Positions 25,093 through 34,724 of a DNA stretch of 64,000 nt are shown here, piece after piece. The position numbers were made by a program, and so were the translations under genes. This DNA is from JAFGXT01 sp963677165 (GTDB lineage: Bacteria > Verrucomicrobiota > Lentisphaeria > Victivallales > SZUA-371). Under the pieces are notes generated by a model. That model had not been told where the DNA came from. It made no database searches and was given only the letters and a program-made list of their open reading frames with translations. Positions within the stretch are counted from its first letter, which is position 1. Each line of letters starts with the position of its first letter. Where the stretch lies: the NCBI GenBank assembly GCA_963677165.2, contig CAXXSX010000002.1, forward strand, positions 2,480,001-2,544,000, given 5' to 3'.

Positions 25093-27191
25093 GGATATAA
25101 TTTCTTTGGTTTCTGCAGGGATTGATAGTATTTTGCGGCATTGGTGTTTTGCGGCTGAATCCGCAGTACCTGCATCGTATAATATTTTGCCATCTTTAAA
25201 TTTCCGGCCCGCTGATATGCTGCTGCCAGGTTCATCATTATGCCGGTATCGCGTGGAGTGCGGTTCAAGACTTTCTCAAAACAGTTTATTGCTCCTTTAA
25301 AATCGCCAGTCTGAATGCAGATTACTCCAAGGGCGTTGACCACATTCAAATTCGACGGCTCAATTAAATGGCATTCTTTCAGCAGTTTTTTCGCACTGGA
25401 ATACTGTTGCAATTTTATCAGGAAAAATCCGTAATTATACAGAACCATCGGCGCGTGGGGCCAGAATTTGTGCGCCTTCTGGAACAGTTTTACGGCAACC
25501 GGATAATCGCCGGTAGCGGCATACATCAGTGCAAGGTTCACGACTGGATCGGGAGTTACCGAGTCGTGTTTTAGTGCGTTCAGAAAAGATTCCCGGGCTT
25601 TGGTAAAGTTCAGTTGTTTCATATATACTGTTCCGAGCAACGTATAAACTCGTGGAGCGTCCGGAGCAGCCTGCAATGCTTCTTCCAGACATTTCTGTGC
25701 TTCCGGCAGCTTGTTTTTAGAAATAAGGATTTCTGCGGTGAGAATTCCCGCTTCGCATATTTCGTGTTTGCGGTCCCATGGTGCGGTCGGCAGCCAAACG
25801 ATCAACGCAGCGGCGATAATTGATCCGGAAGCAGTTAGCAGGAATTTACGGTTGGTTTCGTGAAATTTATTGGCAATGTGACATACGGCTATACTGACAA
25901 AACCTGAAAAAAAAGCGAATAGTACCGGATAAAGTGCCATGCGATAACGTCCAGCGGTGAAAGTAATCAATAAAGCGGCCAGCCAGCTTCCGCTGAGGAT
26001 CAGCAGATGGCTGATTCCGGCGAGGCGTGACGGATACAGTATTATAATAATTAGAAAGCCGGCCAGTCCCGCCATCATCATTACTCCGGTACTCCACACC
26101 GTCCAGCTAATGAAGCGGGTATATTCCCGCAGAGGAGTGAGGTCTGCTCCCGAAACCAGTTCGTGATGGTTAAACGTATATAGTAGCTTTCTGATTTCCA
26201 GTCCGGTCCAGTCCAGTGGATGCGAGAAAATGTATTTAATGGTTTTATTATTGAAGTAGCGTGATGGAGTGATTCCCTGCTTTTGGGCTTCTGCTGTGGC
26301 ACTTAATTTAAGCTTTTCCCAGTCCCGTCCCGGACGCAGGTAACTGCATCCGGTCGCATCGGGGTTATTACCGATGTAGAGATTCATGCCGGAATTTGTC
26401 TGGATTGAGAAACTACCGTTGGGCAGTTTGGCGTTATAGATGCATATTGGCAGAACGATTACCATTGCCAATACAGCGAAAACGGCTCCCGGTTTCAGGA
26501 TATTCAACCATCTTTTGTCTTTTGATTTACGACATTTCAGCCAGCGGCGAAAGACAAGATAGACGGCTTCCGCCACACAGAACAATAATGTGATCGGATG
26601 GGTAATGATTGCCAGTCCGGTTACCGCCCCGGCCGCGATATAAAACGGAGTCGGACTGCGGCGTTTGCCTTTACGTTTCTCATTGTTTTCTGCTTCCAGC
26701 CTGTCGGCTTTGTACAACAGAAATACGGAACTGCAGAGCAGAGGGAGCAGTAATGCTTCGCTCAGCAGTTCGCAGCTGTAATAAATCAGTGGTGGGTATA
26801 CCGCGATCAGACCGAGATAGATCCATGGCAGCCAGCGAAATTCTTTTCTGTCTTCAGACATATCCCGCAGCGGAAAGAACAAAATTCCGATCCCTGCAGC
26901 AGCGATCAGGGATTGCAGTAATCGGATCATAAAGAAATTCATACTGCAAAGTTTATAAAGTGCCGCCAGAAAAAACGGATAGAGTGGGGCGTGAATATGT
27001 TCGATTTTCCAGAGAAAATGACCGGAACATATGGCATCGGCCCAGCGGTGGTATTCGAGCAGGTCGGGACCAGTTGTGCAACTGAAATGGACGCTGGTGG
27101 AAAATTCCAGCAGATACCAGATGCGGAATATCAGTACGGCCAGGAAAAATCCTCCCGCAGTTATCAGTTTTTTCTTTACAGCCGTTGTCAA
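25074..27191 (-). CDS. Membrane glycosyltransferase-like protein with C-terminal TPR repeats
   Basis: About 705 residues from a TTG at 27191 preceded by GGAG; a TTG at 27233 would add 14 residues and cannot be excluded. The first ~450 residues hold roughly ten hydrophobic segments separated by short loops. The GPDLLEYHRWADAI and HAPLYPFFLA motifs resemble the GT39/ArnT-like lipid-linked sugar transferases. From ~480 there are six TPR-like repeats (AQKCLEEALQAAPDAPRVYT, then AVKLFQKAHKFWP, then AINCFEKVLNRTP). The combination suggests a membrane enzyme that glycosylates a protein or lipid, with TPRs for partner binding. The gene overlaps tlyA. The substrate is unknown. Confidence 0.72.
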   Translation of the reverse strand: MTTAVKKKLITAGGFFLAVLIFRIWYLLEFSTSVHFSCTTGPDLLEYHRWADAICSGHFLWKIEHIHAPLYPFFLAALYKLCSMNFFMIRLLQSLIAAAGIGILFFPLRDMSEDRKEFRWLPWIYLGLIAVYPPLIYYSCELLSEALLLPLLCSSVFLLYKADRLEAENNEKRKGKRRSPTPFYIAAGAVTGLAIITHPITLLFCVAEAVYLVFRRWLKCRKSKDKRWLNILKPGAVFAVLAMVIVLPICIYNAKLPNGSFSIQTNSGMNLYIGNNPDATGCSYLRPGRDWEKLKLSATAEAQKQGITPSRYFNNKTIKYIFSHPLDWTGLEIRKLLYTFNHHELVSGADLTPLREYTRFISWTVWSTGVMMMAGLAGFLIIIILYPSRLAGISHLLILSGSWLAALLITFTAGRYRMALYPVLFAFFSGFVSIAVCHIANKFHETNRKFLLTASGSIIAAALIVWLPTAPWDRKHEICEAGILTAEILISKNKLPEAQKCLEEALQAAPDAPRVYTLLGTVYMKQLNFTKARESFLNALKHDSVTPDPVVNLALMYAATGDYPVAVKLFQKAHKFWPHAPMVLYNYGFFLIKLQQYSSAKKLLKECHLIEPSNLNVVNALGVICIQTGDFKGAINCFEKVLNRTPRDTGIMMNLAAAYQRAGNLKMAKYYTMQVLRIQPQNTNAAKYYQSLQKPKKLYPWQKQK

Positions 27192-27301
27192 AATTATTCT
27201 GCTCCAATATTGAAAGAAAACGGAAGCAATCAAAATAACCCGTTTACAGGAAATATCAACCTAAAGAGCAGTTAAGTTTTAAGAGGTAAAGTTTTTATTT
27301 T

Positions 27302-27373
27302 ACATCATGAGTGATGTTACTTTTGTTTTAAACTTTCTCCTAATTCTTAATTCCTGATTCTTAATTCTTAATT
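27302..27373. repeat. Palindrome and repeated ATTCTTAATT words in the leader region
   Basis: ACATCA-TGAG-TGATGT (27302-27317) is a perfect small palindrome lying inside weaker arms AAAGTTT (27288-27294) and AAACTTT (27330-27336). ATTCTTAATT then occurs three times (27343-27352, 27357-27366, 27364-27373). The 311-base region 27192-27502 separates two divergent operons; apart from this I see no gene in it. Confidence 0.35.
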
Positions 27374-27502
27374 AAAAAACCTTTATCGTTTGGTTGTATT
27401 ATAAGTGTATATGTAGTACATTTAGAAGAGTTTTTTACGAATATTCGACCGGGCTTATTGTGTTCGGACAGACAAATAAAAGATTACGGGGTTTTTTGCG
27501 AT

Positions 27503-28015
27503 ATGAAGAAATCATATATTTTCATGGCGTTAATCGCAGTGGTTGCTATTGGTGTACTGCTGGGAATTTCCGGAGTATTTAAGGGTGGGGTGCCGCAAGT
27601 TGTAACGGCCTCTGAAGCTGCGCAAAATCTTGAAGTTGTCAAGCAGGCCAATGCCGCGGCTGCCGGACGTATGAATATTTTATCGAAATGTCTTTTTGTT
27701 GCGATATTTGTGATTCAGCTTTTAGCCTTAACTGTCGGGGCTTCCGTGGTTTCCGGTATTAAAGAGGACAAAGCGGATCCTGAGTTGAAACTGAAAAAAC
27801 TTGAAAACGCCGATATTTTTATGGACCTGCCGCTTTACGTTGGGCTGTTCGGTACTGTGTCTTCATTTATTATTATGAGTTTTAATCCTGAGACCAGTCG
27901 GTTGATTGCATATTCTTCCACGCTGGTGGGAATTATTATCAGTCTGGTGTTAAGGCTCAGCCTGATCTATCCGCTGAGGCAGAAATTGCTGGTCGAAGCT
28001 AAAAACGACGACAAA
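27503..28015 (+). CDS. MotA/TolQ/ExbB-like inner-membrane protein
   Basis: About 170 residues from the ATG at 27503; the stop codon ends by 28018. It has four membrane helices (~5-26, ~58-82, ~110-130, ~140-165). The last pair (PLYVGLFGTVSSF and AYSSTLVGIIISLVL) resembles the core of MotA/TolQ/ExbB proton channels: a GLxGTV turn, then an A-x-T-x-x-G helix. The match is by eye and the protein is shorter and more divergent than true ExbB. It starts a three-gene operon with a coiled-coil membrane protein (18 bases downstream) and a kinase. An ion-driven or signal-relay role with the coiled-coil partner is a hypothesis. Confidence 0.6.
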
Positions 28016-28035
28016 TAAGCCGGGGGAATCGCACA

Positions 28036-29793
28036 GTGAACAAGTCGATCCTGATTGTAATATGCGACTTCATCGTTCTTTCGGTGCTGTCATTGAGTAC
28101 CGGACAACAGATGACGGATAGCAATGGAGCGCCATTGTCTAATGTTGTGATTGACACTAAAGGTTATTCGCAAATCATCTCAGAGTTGGTCCAGAAGCAT
28201 AAATCCCTTGATGAAGCTGCCGCCGAAATGGAAAAAATCCGCAAGGAACTAGGACTCAAAAAATCGGTTCTGGCGGATGTGAATCGTGAACTCGCGCAGA
28301 AGTCAAAGCAGATCGGACAACTTCAGTCTTCGCTTGAAGAACATGCCGGAACCGAGAAGAAACTAGGCAATGAACTGTATTATCATACAAAAGAACTGAA
28401 ACAGATTTCCCAGGAATATGATAAGGTTAAAAAAAGATATCAGGGTACCTTGGCCAATCTTAGTGCGACCAAAACCGAGTTGATTATTATTCGTAAAAAT
28501 CTGGCTGAGAGAGATCAGCAGTTGAAAACGAAAGAGAAACAGTTAAAGTCAGCTGAAAAGAATGTTTCCGAACGGGAAATGCAGCTGTTGAGACATAAAA
28601 CTCGTGAACAGGTTGTGGCGGTTACCCTGACAAAGAAAGAATTGGAAGCAGAAGAGCTCAGAAAGAAGCTTGAAGCTGCCAAAGAAGAGCTTTCTTATGC
28701 GCGTGGTCGCCTCAGCGTAACAGAAAAAGAATTGTCATCGACCAAAACCAAGCTTAATACGACGTCGAAAAAGCTTACCCGTACGGAAACTGAACTTGCC
28801 AGTGCAAAAGTTGAACTTGGTAGTGTCAAAGAAGTGCTGGGATCAGCCGTTACCGATTTGTCCAGTACCAAAAAGCGGTTGGATAAAACGGAAACCAAAC
28901 TGGAAGGAACTTCCCAGGAACTTGATAAGACTGAAAAACAGCTTGTACAGGCTCATACCGCAATTGATTCCACGGTGGCGGAATTGACTATGACACGGGA
29001 CAAGCTGACCGAGGCCCAGAAAAAAACGCAGAACAGTATTTTGAATAAATACTCTTTATCAGCAGCTAAATTTTCTATCCAGATTATTGAAAAGAAATTT
29101 TTATTATTCGACAATCAGCAGAAATATGCGATTTTCCTGCCGAAAGTAAAGGTAGGCGATAAAAATTATCTAGTGACAGATTTCTACAATGCCTTTGGAA
29201 TGCGCAAGACCCGGCGTGATTATGGTGATGTTGATGCGGTTAATTATTTTGTGACGTGGAACCTTGCCGGTTCGCCAAAAGCCAAGCGGCTATCCGGTGA
29301 TATCCTGGCGTCAAAGACGGATCCCAGGGTTTGTCTGGTTCAGTGTCCAAAAGAAAGTGATGATGCACTGGATATCCTTTATTACAATGAATTGAAAAGC
29401 CGTGGGTTACAGGGCATTTTCCTGATAAAGAAAGATGGATTCGGACAACAGATTGCCGATCTCAGATCACGTTGTTCCCTGGGGCTGTCAAAAGGAGGGA
29501 ACTACCTCTATATCAGGAATCCAAAACGTAAGTCCCAGTCTGAACTCAAGGCTGAACTTGGTGATGTTGTCATGTCACGCGACGGGAAATTTATCGGTGT
29601 TATTGTTGAAGTTGATCGCCCCAGGGGGGATGCCCCTGAAACGGCAAAATGTTTTGTCTTCAACCAAAATTTCAATATTGGACAGAATTACAAAATTCCT
29701 CTCGAAAAGAAAACCGGTGGCGAATTTTATTTGCGTTTCGCCCAGTCAGTTAATGCCTTGCGTACTCGGATTAAGGATTTCGAACGAAAGTGA
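28036..29793 (+). CDS. Membrane-anchored coiled-coil protein with C-terminal globular domain
   Basis: The protein has 585 residues from a GTG at 28036, preceded by CGGGGGAA. A single membrane helix or uncleaved signal lies at ~4-20. Residues ~55-335 are an almost uninterrupted heptad coiled coil rich in Lys, Glu and Leu, with a repeating theme of the type LxxTxxxLxxTxxxL (for example TKTKLNTTSKKLTRTETEL). The last ~240 residues form a globular beta-rich domain (FAIFLPKVKVGDKNY-like start, VCLVQCPK, LGDVVMSRDGKFIGVIVEV) that recalls a degenerate trypsin-like fold without a visible Ser-His-Asp triad. The first part resembles the role of MotB/ExbD partners only by position. It is co-transcribed with the ExbB-like gene and the kinase. 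Function unknown. Confidence 0.7.
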   Translation: MNKSILIVICDFIVLSVLSLSTGQQMTDSNGAPLSNVVIDTKGYSQIISELVQKHKSLDEAAAEMEKIRKELGLKKSVLADVNRELAQKSKQIGQLQSSLEEHAGTEKKLGNELYYHTKELKQISQEYDKVKKRYQGTLANLSATKTELIIIRKNLAERDQQLKTKEKQLKSAEKNVSEREMQLLRHKTREQVVAVTLTKKELEAEELRKKLEAAKEELSYARGRLSVTEKELSSTKTKLNTTSKKLTRTETELASAKVELGSVKEVLGSAVTDLSSTKKRLDKTETKLEGTSQELDKTEKQLVQAHTAIDSTVAELTMTRDKLTEAQKKTQNSILNKYSLSAAKFSIQIIEKKFLLFDNQQKYAIFLPKVKVGDKNYLVTDFYNAFGMRKTRRDYGDVDAVNYFVTWNLAGSPKAKRLSGDILASKTDPRVCLVQCPKESDDALDILYYNELKSRGLQGIFLIKKDGFGQQIADLRSRCSLGLSKGGNYLYIRNPKRKSQSELKAELGDVVMSRDGKFIGVIVEVDRPRGDAPETAKCFVFNQNFNIGQNYKIPLEKKTGGEFYLRFAQSVNALRTRIKDFERK

Positions 29794-29850
29794 TTATTAT
29801 TCCGTCCGCTATTGCCGATAAGAGTAGTAGCGATATAATTAGGATAATTC

Positions 29851-32415
29851 ATGGCAAATCCACAAGAAACAGTTGATGAATTAAAACAGGCTACCGATAA
29901 TGATGTGACTATTGTTGCAGATCCCGGCCAGCTTGAATCTTCTGAAGAATATATTTCCTACAACCAGATCCGGGAGTTGACCGAGACAGATGTAGATACC
30001 TCAAATCTCGATCAGTTTTCGAATATTCGTGAGCTGGGACATGGAGGGATCGGCTCGGTACTTTCCGCCCGGGAAAAGACCCTGGATCGTGATATCGCGG
30101 TCAAAATACTTCGTCCGGCATTCAGGAAACGTAAAAGGTCTATTGGACGAATTGTTCGTGAGGCCAGAGCCACTGCTTTGATTGAACATCCGAATATCGT
30201 TCCGGTTCATTCCCTGGGCGTTCTCGATGATGTCGGTATATATTTTACGATGAAGAAGGTCGGAGGGGAAAACCTTCAGGATGTTTTGTTCCGGTTGGAG
30301 GCTGCTGATCCTGAATACCTCGAGAAATATTCCCGGACTATTCTGTTAGAAATTTTTATTTCGATTTGTCAGGGGGTTGCCTATGCTCACAGCAAGGGGG
30401 TAATTCACCGTGATCTCAAGCCTTCAAATATTATGCTTGGAGAGTATGGCGAAGTGCTTGTGATGGATTGGGGGCTGGTGAAATATAAAGGGGAAACAGA
30501 GGATTCCAATGAGACTTTCGGCGTATACTCCGAGGATCATGGCAATATGATGCTGACTCTTGATGGAACGATTGCCGGCACCCCGTTATTTATGTCTCCT
30601 GAGCAGGCCTGCGGAAGATCGGAGGAGGTTGACGAACAGAGTGACGTTTATAGCCTTGGAGTGATTCTTTATGCCATGCTGACTTATAAACAGTCGCCTT
30701 TCAGTAATTCCGACGATATACGTCAGATACTCAACCGGGTTGCCAATGGGGACTTTGTTCCTCCCAGAAAGGCATCCCACCATAAGATACCGCGTGAACT
30801 TGATGCGATCTGTCTTAAGGCAATGGCAAAGCGTCGGGATAACAGATACGATTCTGTGAAATCAATGATAAAAGATGTCCGTCGTTATATGGAAGGTTAT
30901 TCCGTATCGGCCTATCGTGATCCGTTGCTGGGACGTTTTTTTAAACTTTGTGCCCGGAACCGTATTGCTACCAGTGCCGTTATTGTGGCGCTGGTTACTT
31001 TTATTGCGTATATGCTGGTTTCACAGGTTTATAACGATATCGAGTATCGATCATATGTGACTGCCGCGCGTTACAATATGCAGGAAGCTGATCGTGCGAG
31101 AATGCGTGCTTATGCCGTATATCGTCAGCTGCAACGTGAAAAAAGCAAGGACAGGACAAATTTAAACCTGTCAAAAACGGATAAACTAAAGGAGCTCGAA
31201 ACCCAGCTCCGGTACTACCATAATCTATTTGAAAACCGTTACAATTTGGCGCTGACGTTTTATGACCGGATTGAAAAACAGCGAAGATACCAGAAGGATG
31301 CTCGTGAAGGTCTTTCGGAAATATTTTACCGGCAGATGATGTATGCTCTCTCTACTCACAATACTGATGATATGAAAAAAATTGTCAGTCTTATTAAAAT
31401 GCGTGGACGTGATCTTAGCTATCTGAACAATAAGGCCAGTGAATTGTATTTGAAAGTCCGGTCAATGGTGGAAGGAAAAGGATCATTGATTATGGATACG
31501 GTTCCTGTTGCCGCGGAAGTTACTTTAATCGGACAGGATAAACAGTCTGTCGCGCTCGGAAAAACCCCGTTTGCGAAAAAGAATATTGTTCCGGGAAATT
31601 ATCTGGTTGAAATACGTTCAGACGGAAGAGGTAATGTTACTTATCCGGTAACGATCAATCCCGGAGAAAATAAAAAGCTGGAGGTATTTATACCGAAAAA
31701 GATACCGAAAGGAATGGTTTATGTGCCTGCCGGTGAATTTATCATGGGGGAAACCGGCAATAATAGTTCAGATGTTAACCGGATTTTTGTAAAAGAATTT
31801 TTTATCAAAAAATATGAGGTTACTTTCGGTGAATATTTGATGTTCTGGCAGCAGTTATCGCCTCATCTCAAAGAAGTATACCGTGGGAAAAAGGTGTCCC
31901 GGCTTCGAACATTTATTAACCTCTGGGATGACAACGGGCGGTTGCTTGGTCCCTACAAGAAAAATATGCCTGTGATCGGCATAACCTATCAGGGGGCGCA
32001 GGCTTACTGTAAATGGCTCGGCAAGAAGTCCGGCAGAAAACTGCGGCTTCCAACAGCCGCGGAATGGGAAAAAGCCGCCAGAGGTACTGACGGCAGACTG
32101 TTTGTCTGGGGAAATGATCTCAATTCCGGTTATGCTTTGACTCGTGCTAATCATGAAGGCATGAAAAAATATCCCCACGGCGCTCCTCCTGGATCATTTC
32201 CAGCCGATGTCTCGGTATATGGAGTTTATGATATGGGGGGGAATATGAGAGAATACACTTCTTCCGGATATACAGATAATCCGGATTTACATGTGATCAA
32301 GGGAGCCAGCTGTATGTCTGGACAGGAGTTATTGTTCTGCTCCCGTTCCGGCCACGAAACCATGTATCAAACCGATATTACCTTTCGCTATGTCGAGGAC
32401 GTTGACAAGCAGTAA
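29851..32415 (+). CDS. Ser/Thr protein kinase fused to PEGA and FGE-sulfatase domains
   Basis: The protein has 854 residues. The kinase domain (~57-350) has a Gly loop LGHGGIGSV, K85 (AVKIL), the catalytic loop HRDLKPSN (D188), a DWG in place of DFG (D206), and GTPLFMSPEQA. These are all the residues needed for activity. A membrane helix spans ~371-392. An extracytoplasmic helical region is followed by a PEGA-like domain (~545-615). The last ~235 residues are a formylglycine-generating-enzyme (SUMF1/EgtB) fold (KGMVYVPAGEFIMGE, then RLPTAAEWEKAARG). The family's catalytic cysteine pair is not evident: the end reads GASCMSG, then LLFCSRS, then ITFRYV, so this part may bind a ligand rather than oxidise cysteines. 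It is the third gene of the operon starting at 27503. Confidence 0.85.
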   Translation: MANPQETVDELKQATDNDVTIVADPGQLESSEEYISYNQIRELTETDVDTSNLDQFSNIRELGHGGIGSVLSAREKTLDRDIAVKILRPAFRKRKRSIGRIVREARATALIEHPNIVPVHSLGVLDDVGIYFTMKKVGGENLQDVLFRLEAADPEYLEKYSRTILLEIFISICQGVAYAHSKGVIHRDLKPSNIMLGEYGEVLVMDWGLVKYKGETEDSNETFGVYSEDHGNMMLTLDGTIAGTPLFMSPEQACGRSEEVDEQSDVYSLGVILYAMLTYKQSPFSNSDDIRQILNRVANGDFVPPRKASHHKIPRELDAICLKAMAKRRDNRYDSVKSMIKDVRRYMEGYSVSAYRDPLLGRFFKLCARNRIATSAVIVALVTFIAYMLVSQVYNDIEYRSYVTAARYNMQEADRARMRAYAVYRQLQREKSKDRTNLNLSKTDKLKELETQLRYYHNLFENRYNLALTFYDRIEKQRRYQKDAREGLSEIFYRQMMYALSTHNTDDMKKIVSLIKMRGRDLSYLNNKASELYLKVRSMVEGKGSLIMDTVPVAAEVTLIGQDKQSVALGKTPFAKKNIVPGNYLVEIRSDGRGNVTYPVTINPGENKKLEVFIPKKIPKGMVYVPAGEFIMGETGNNSSDVNRIFVKEFFIKKYEVTFGEYLMFWQQLSPHLKEVYRGKKVSRLRTFINLWDDNGRLLGPYKKNMPVIGITYQGAQAYCKWLGKKSGRKLRLPTAAEWEKAARGTDGRLFVWGNDLNSGYALTRANHEGMKKYPHGAPPGSFPADVSVYGVYDMGGNMREYTSSGYTDNPDLHVIKGASCMSGQELLFCSRSGHETMYQTDITFRYVEDVDKQ

Positions 32416-32488
32416 CTCTGAGAAATTAATCCTGCGATTATTAGAAATAGGTATAACTTTTGGCTTTGAAAGCGATATTACTAAGCAT

Positions 32489-33508
32489 TTATCGCCATAA
32501 CCACATTTTTATCTCAAGAGGATAATCGTTAAAATTTCTAAATTCATAATCGGAATAAGTATTAATCCATTTTAAACATTTGTTTATTTGATCTAGATTT
32601 GAACTAAATACATTAATTTTAGGAAAGCCTATTAGCATTGCATTTAAAGCTCGTGCAGAATAGTTTCTCAAATATCCTAAATCTCCAGAAGATCGGTATT
32701 GATCTTTTCTTTTTAAACAACTTGTTAAATATTTAACAACAAGAGGACTTTGAACGAAAGAAAGATGCACAGGCATAAAAAAAACATAAGAAGCTCTACT
32801 ACTTTCAGGTAATACATTGGCAATTGTTATAAGCTTCCTTATAATGTTTTCATCTTTATATTTTGCAAATAATAACAAGGCAAACCATTCGCGGTCAGTT
32901 TCACTCCACTGGGTACATTTTGTTGCATACTTTTCTAGATACTTGTAGATATCTTTATCTTCATATAAATTTGCTGCATCAATAAAAAATAGAAATTTTC
33001 CATATGTTCGGCTATTCATATTTAAGATAAATTTTTTTAAAATAGATTTTGAATTATTAGAGTAGAACTTTTCTCCATAAAAATTCTCAAAAAAGCTGAC
33101 CAATGGAAGATTAAACTTCTTCCTTTCTAGCGTGTTCTTTAGAAGTAGATAAGCTATATTTTGTTTTAGTAATTTATCATTGGAAGCTGTTTTGAGCTCT
33201 ATAATTAATTTATCGTAAAATAGACGAAAAACCGTTTGGCTATCAATAATATTAATAACTGTCTGCAAGAAAATATCGTTTGATTTTTTGGGGTCATTTA
33301 ATGAATATTTTATAAGTTTAGACAATGAAGGTTGTACTATTTCAAAATTAACAGTATGAGGATTATTAAGAGAAAATTCCTTCATTTTTTTTAATGAATT
33401 TTGAAAATCACCAATAAGTTGTTGCTCTTTGTTTGACATATTCGCAGATAAATTCAAGCAATAAATAAATAATATAAAACAAAATAAATTTTTTACAGAA
33501 TCTCTCAT
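32489..33508 (-). CDS. Secreted protein of unknown function (AT-rich cluster)
   Basis: The protein has 339 residues. A hydrophobic signal peptide (~8-25, NLFCFILFIYCLNLSAN) suggests export. The remainder is rich in Lys, Asn, Leu and Phe and looks all-helical; no recognised domain. The base composition is visibly more AT-rich than the kinase operon before it and the regulator after it. It is the last of three genes on the minus strand (34472 to 32489), separated by 31 bases from the lipoprotein above. No function can be assigned. Confidence 0.65.
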   Translation of the reverse strand: MRDSVKNLFCFILFIYCLNLSANMSNKEQQLIGDFQNSLKKMKEFSLNNPHTVNFEIVQPSLSKLIKYSLNDPKKSNDIFLQTVINIIDSQTVFRLFYDKLIIELKTASNDKLLKQNIAYLLLKNTLERKKFNLPLVSFFENFYGEKFYSNNSKSILKKFILNMNSRTYGKFLFFIDAANLYEDKDIYKYLEKYATKCTQWSETDREWFALLLFAKYKDENIIRKLITIANVLPESSRASYVFFMPVHLSFVQSPLVVKYLTSCLKRKDQYRSSGDLGYLRNYSARALNAMLIGFPKINVFSSNLDQINKCLKWINTYSDYEFRNFNDYPLEIKMWLWR

Positions 33509-33539
33509 TATTATTTCACCGTGGTAATTTGCTAAAAGT

Positions 33540-33965
33540 TTATTTTATCATCAGAATTTTTATTTTGTACGATAGATTATTGATATTAGGCGGAGCCTTT
33601 TGATTTCTAATTCCTATTGGTAATATAAAGATTGTTGCTGCGGCATTATTGCCATCTATCCAGCTGATCCTTTTAGGGGAAGTTTTGAACGTAGGATCTT
33701 CATTATGCTTGAAAGAAATTTTAATGTATGCATTTTGGGGAACCAGTCTTCTTATAGTTCCAACGACATAAAAGTAATCTCCTGATTTTGGGTTGTTTAG
33801 ACCGAATAGATTTAGTATTTTGTTTCCTTTTAGTACTTTATATTCCAGTTGGAAATCAGAATATTCCAGTTGGGAATCAGATTCCTTCATTCCGAGACAG
33901 CCTGTTACACACAATAATCCCAGAGTTGTAATTGCCAGTTTTAAGTACTTAAAAATGAATGACAT
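33540..33965 (-). CDS. Small lipoprotein of unknown function
   Basis: The protein has 141 residues. A signal with lipobox VTGC (Cys 23) predicts a lipid-anchored protein. The body is mostly beta-strand in character (DYFYVVGTIRRLV, then NAYIKISFKHN) without a recognised family. It lies in the AT-rich cluster between the acidic protein at 34047-34472 and the secreted protein at 32489-33508, same strand, and probably in one transcript. Confidence 0.68.
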   Translation of the reverse strand: MSFIFKYLKLAITTLGLLCVTGCLGMKESDSQLEYSDFQLEYKVLKGNKILNLFGLNNPKSGDYFYVVGTIRRLVPQNAYIKISFKHNEDPTFKTSPKRISWIDGNNAAATIFILPIGIRNQKAPPNINNLSYKIKILMIK

Positions 33966-34046
33966 ATTTATTTTCCATTAATTATATCTATACATTTTTG
34001 CTTTTTTGCTTTTTTCCTTAATGTCTGATTTAGGGGCATAACAGCA

Positions 34047-34472
34047 CTAGTCAAGTTCAACGGCGTATACTTTACCATCTCTGATAAAAAATTCTTCGTA
34101 AGGAATCAACCCCTCTTCTTCGTCATCATATTGCTCAATAACTGAATGAAAATACCATTCTGAAGCATGTGGTAGTTTTGACATTACTTCTATGATTGTA
34201 TCTACATATTTTTTACAGAAAATCCGCCTGGTGTAAATTCCTCCACAATTATGAAATGATCCCTGAAATTCTTCACTTAGTTCAAAGTCTCCCTCAAAAC
34301 TATCTTCTATCCAGTTCTGAGTTAGCTGTTCTCGTAGCTCTGTTGTAAATTTATTGAATTCATTACATAAATCATCTTCAGTGAAATCATCAGTAAAAGC
34401 AGGTTCTTCAAAAGCCTTATTGTATTTCTCATCAAATTCTTCTCGTCCCAAAACAATACAATCAAAATCCAT
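34047..34472 (-). CDS. Small acidic cytoplasmic protein of unknown function
   Basis: The protein has 141 residues, strongly acidic with many Asp, Glu and aromatic residues. There is no signal peptide or membrane helix. AGGA precedes the ATG by 8 bases. The size, acidity and AT-rich setting next to two exported unknowns resemble immunity-type or accessory proteins, but no motif supports that. It is the first of the three minus-strand genes of the AT-rich cluster. Confidence 0.6.
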   Translation of the reverse strand: MDFDCIVLGREEFDEKYNKAFEEPAFTDDFTEDDLCNEFNKFTTELREQLTQNWIEDSFEGDFELSEEFQGSFHNCGGIYTRRIFCKKYVDTIIEVMSKLPHASEWYFHSVIEQYDDEEEGLIPYEEFFIRDGKVYAVELD

Positions 34473-34532
34473 AGTAAAATCCTGTTAATTTGTAGAAAGA
34501 AGCTAATATTTTTACTTATACTATCACTGCAA

Positions 34533-34548
34533 ATTTGTGAAGACAAAT
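34533..34548. promoter_or_regulatory. Perfect palindrome in the 334-base intergenic region
   Basis: ATTTGT-GAAG-ACAAAT is a perfect 6-bp inverted repeat with a 4-base spacer, the same design as AATTGT-CTAT-ACAATT at 52484-52499. It sits between the divergent acidic-protein gene and the GntR/LacI gene at 34807. The rest of the region 34473-34806 holds a GTGCAAGT tandem near 34635 and the dispersed repeat at 34725-34773, but no gene. Confidence 0.35.
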
Positions 34549-34724
34549 GTGAAATCGAATATTTGTCTCAATTCAAGGCTCTTGTTTCTGATTTTCGATG
34601 AATTGAGATTCTTGAAAAAAATCTCTTTTTTTATGTGCAAGTGTGCAAGTGGATGGTTGTTTTTTTGACGTAAAGGGTGTACAAATAAGCAAATGGCTTC
34701 AATATTAATCCGTACGACGGATGG

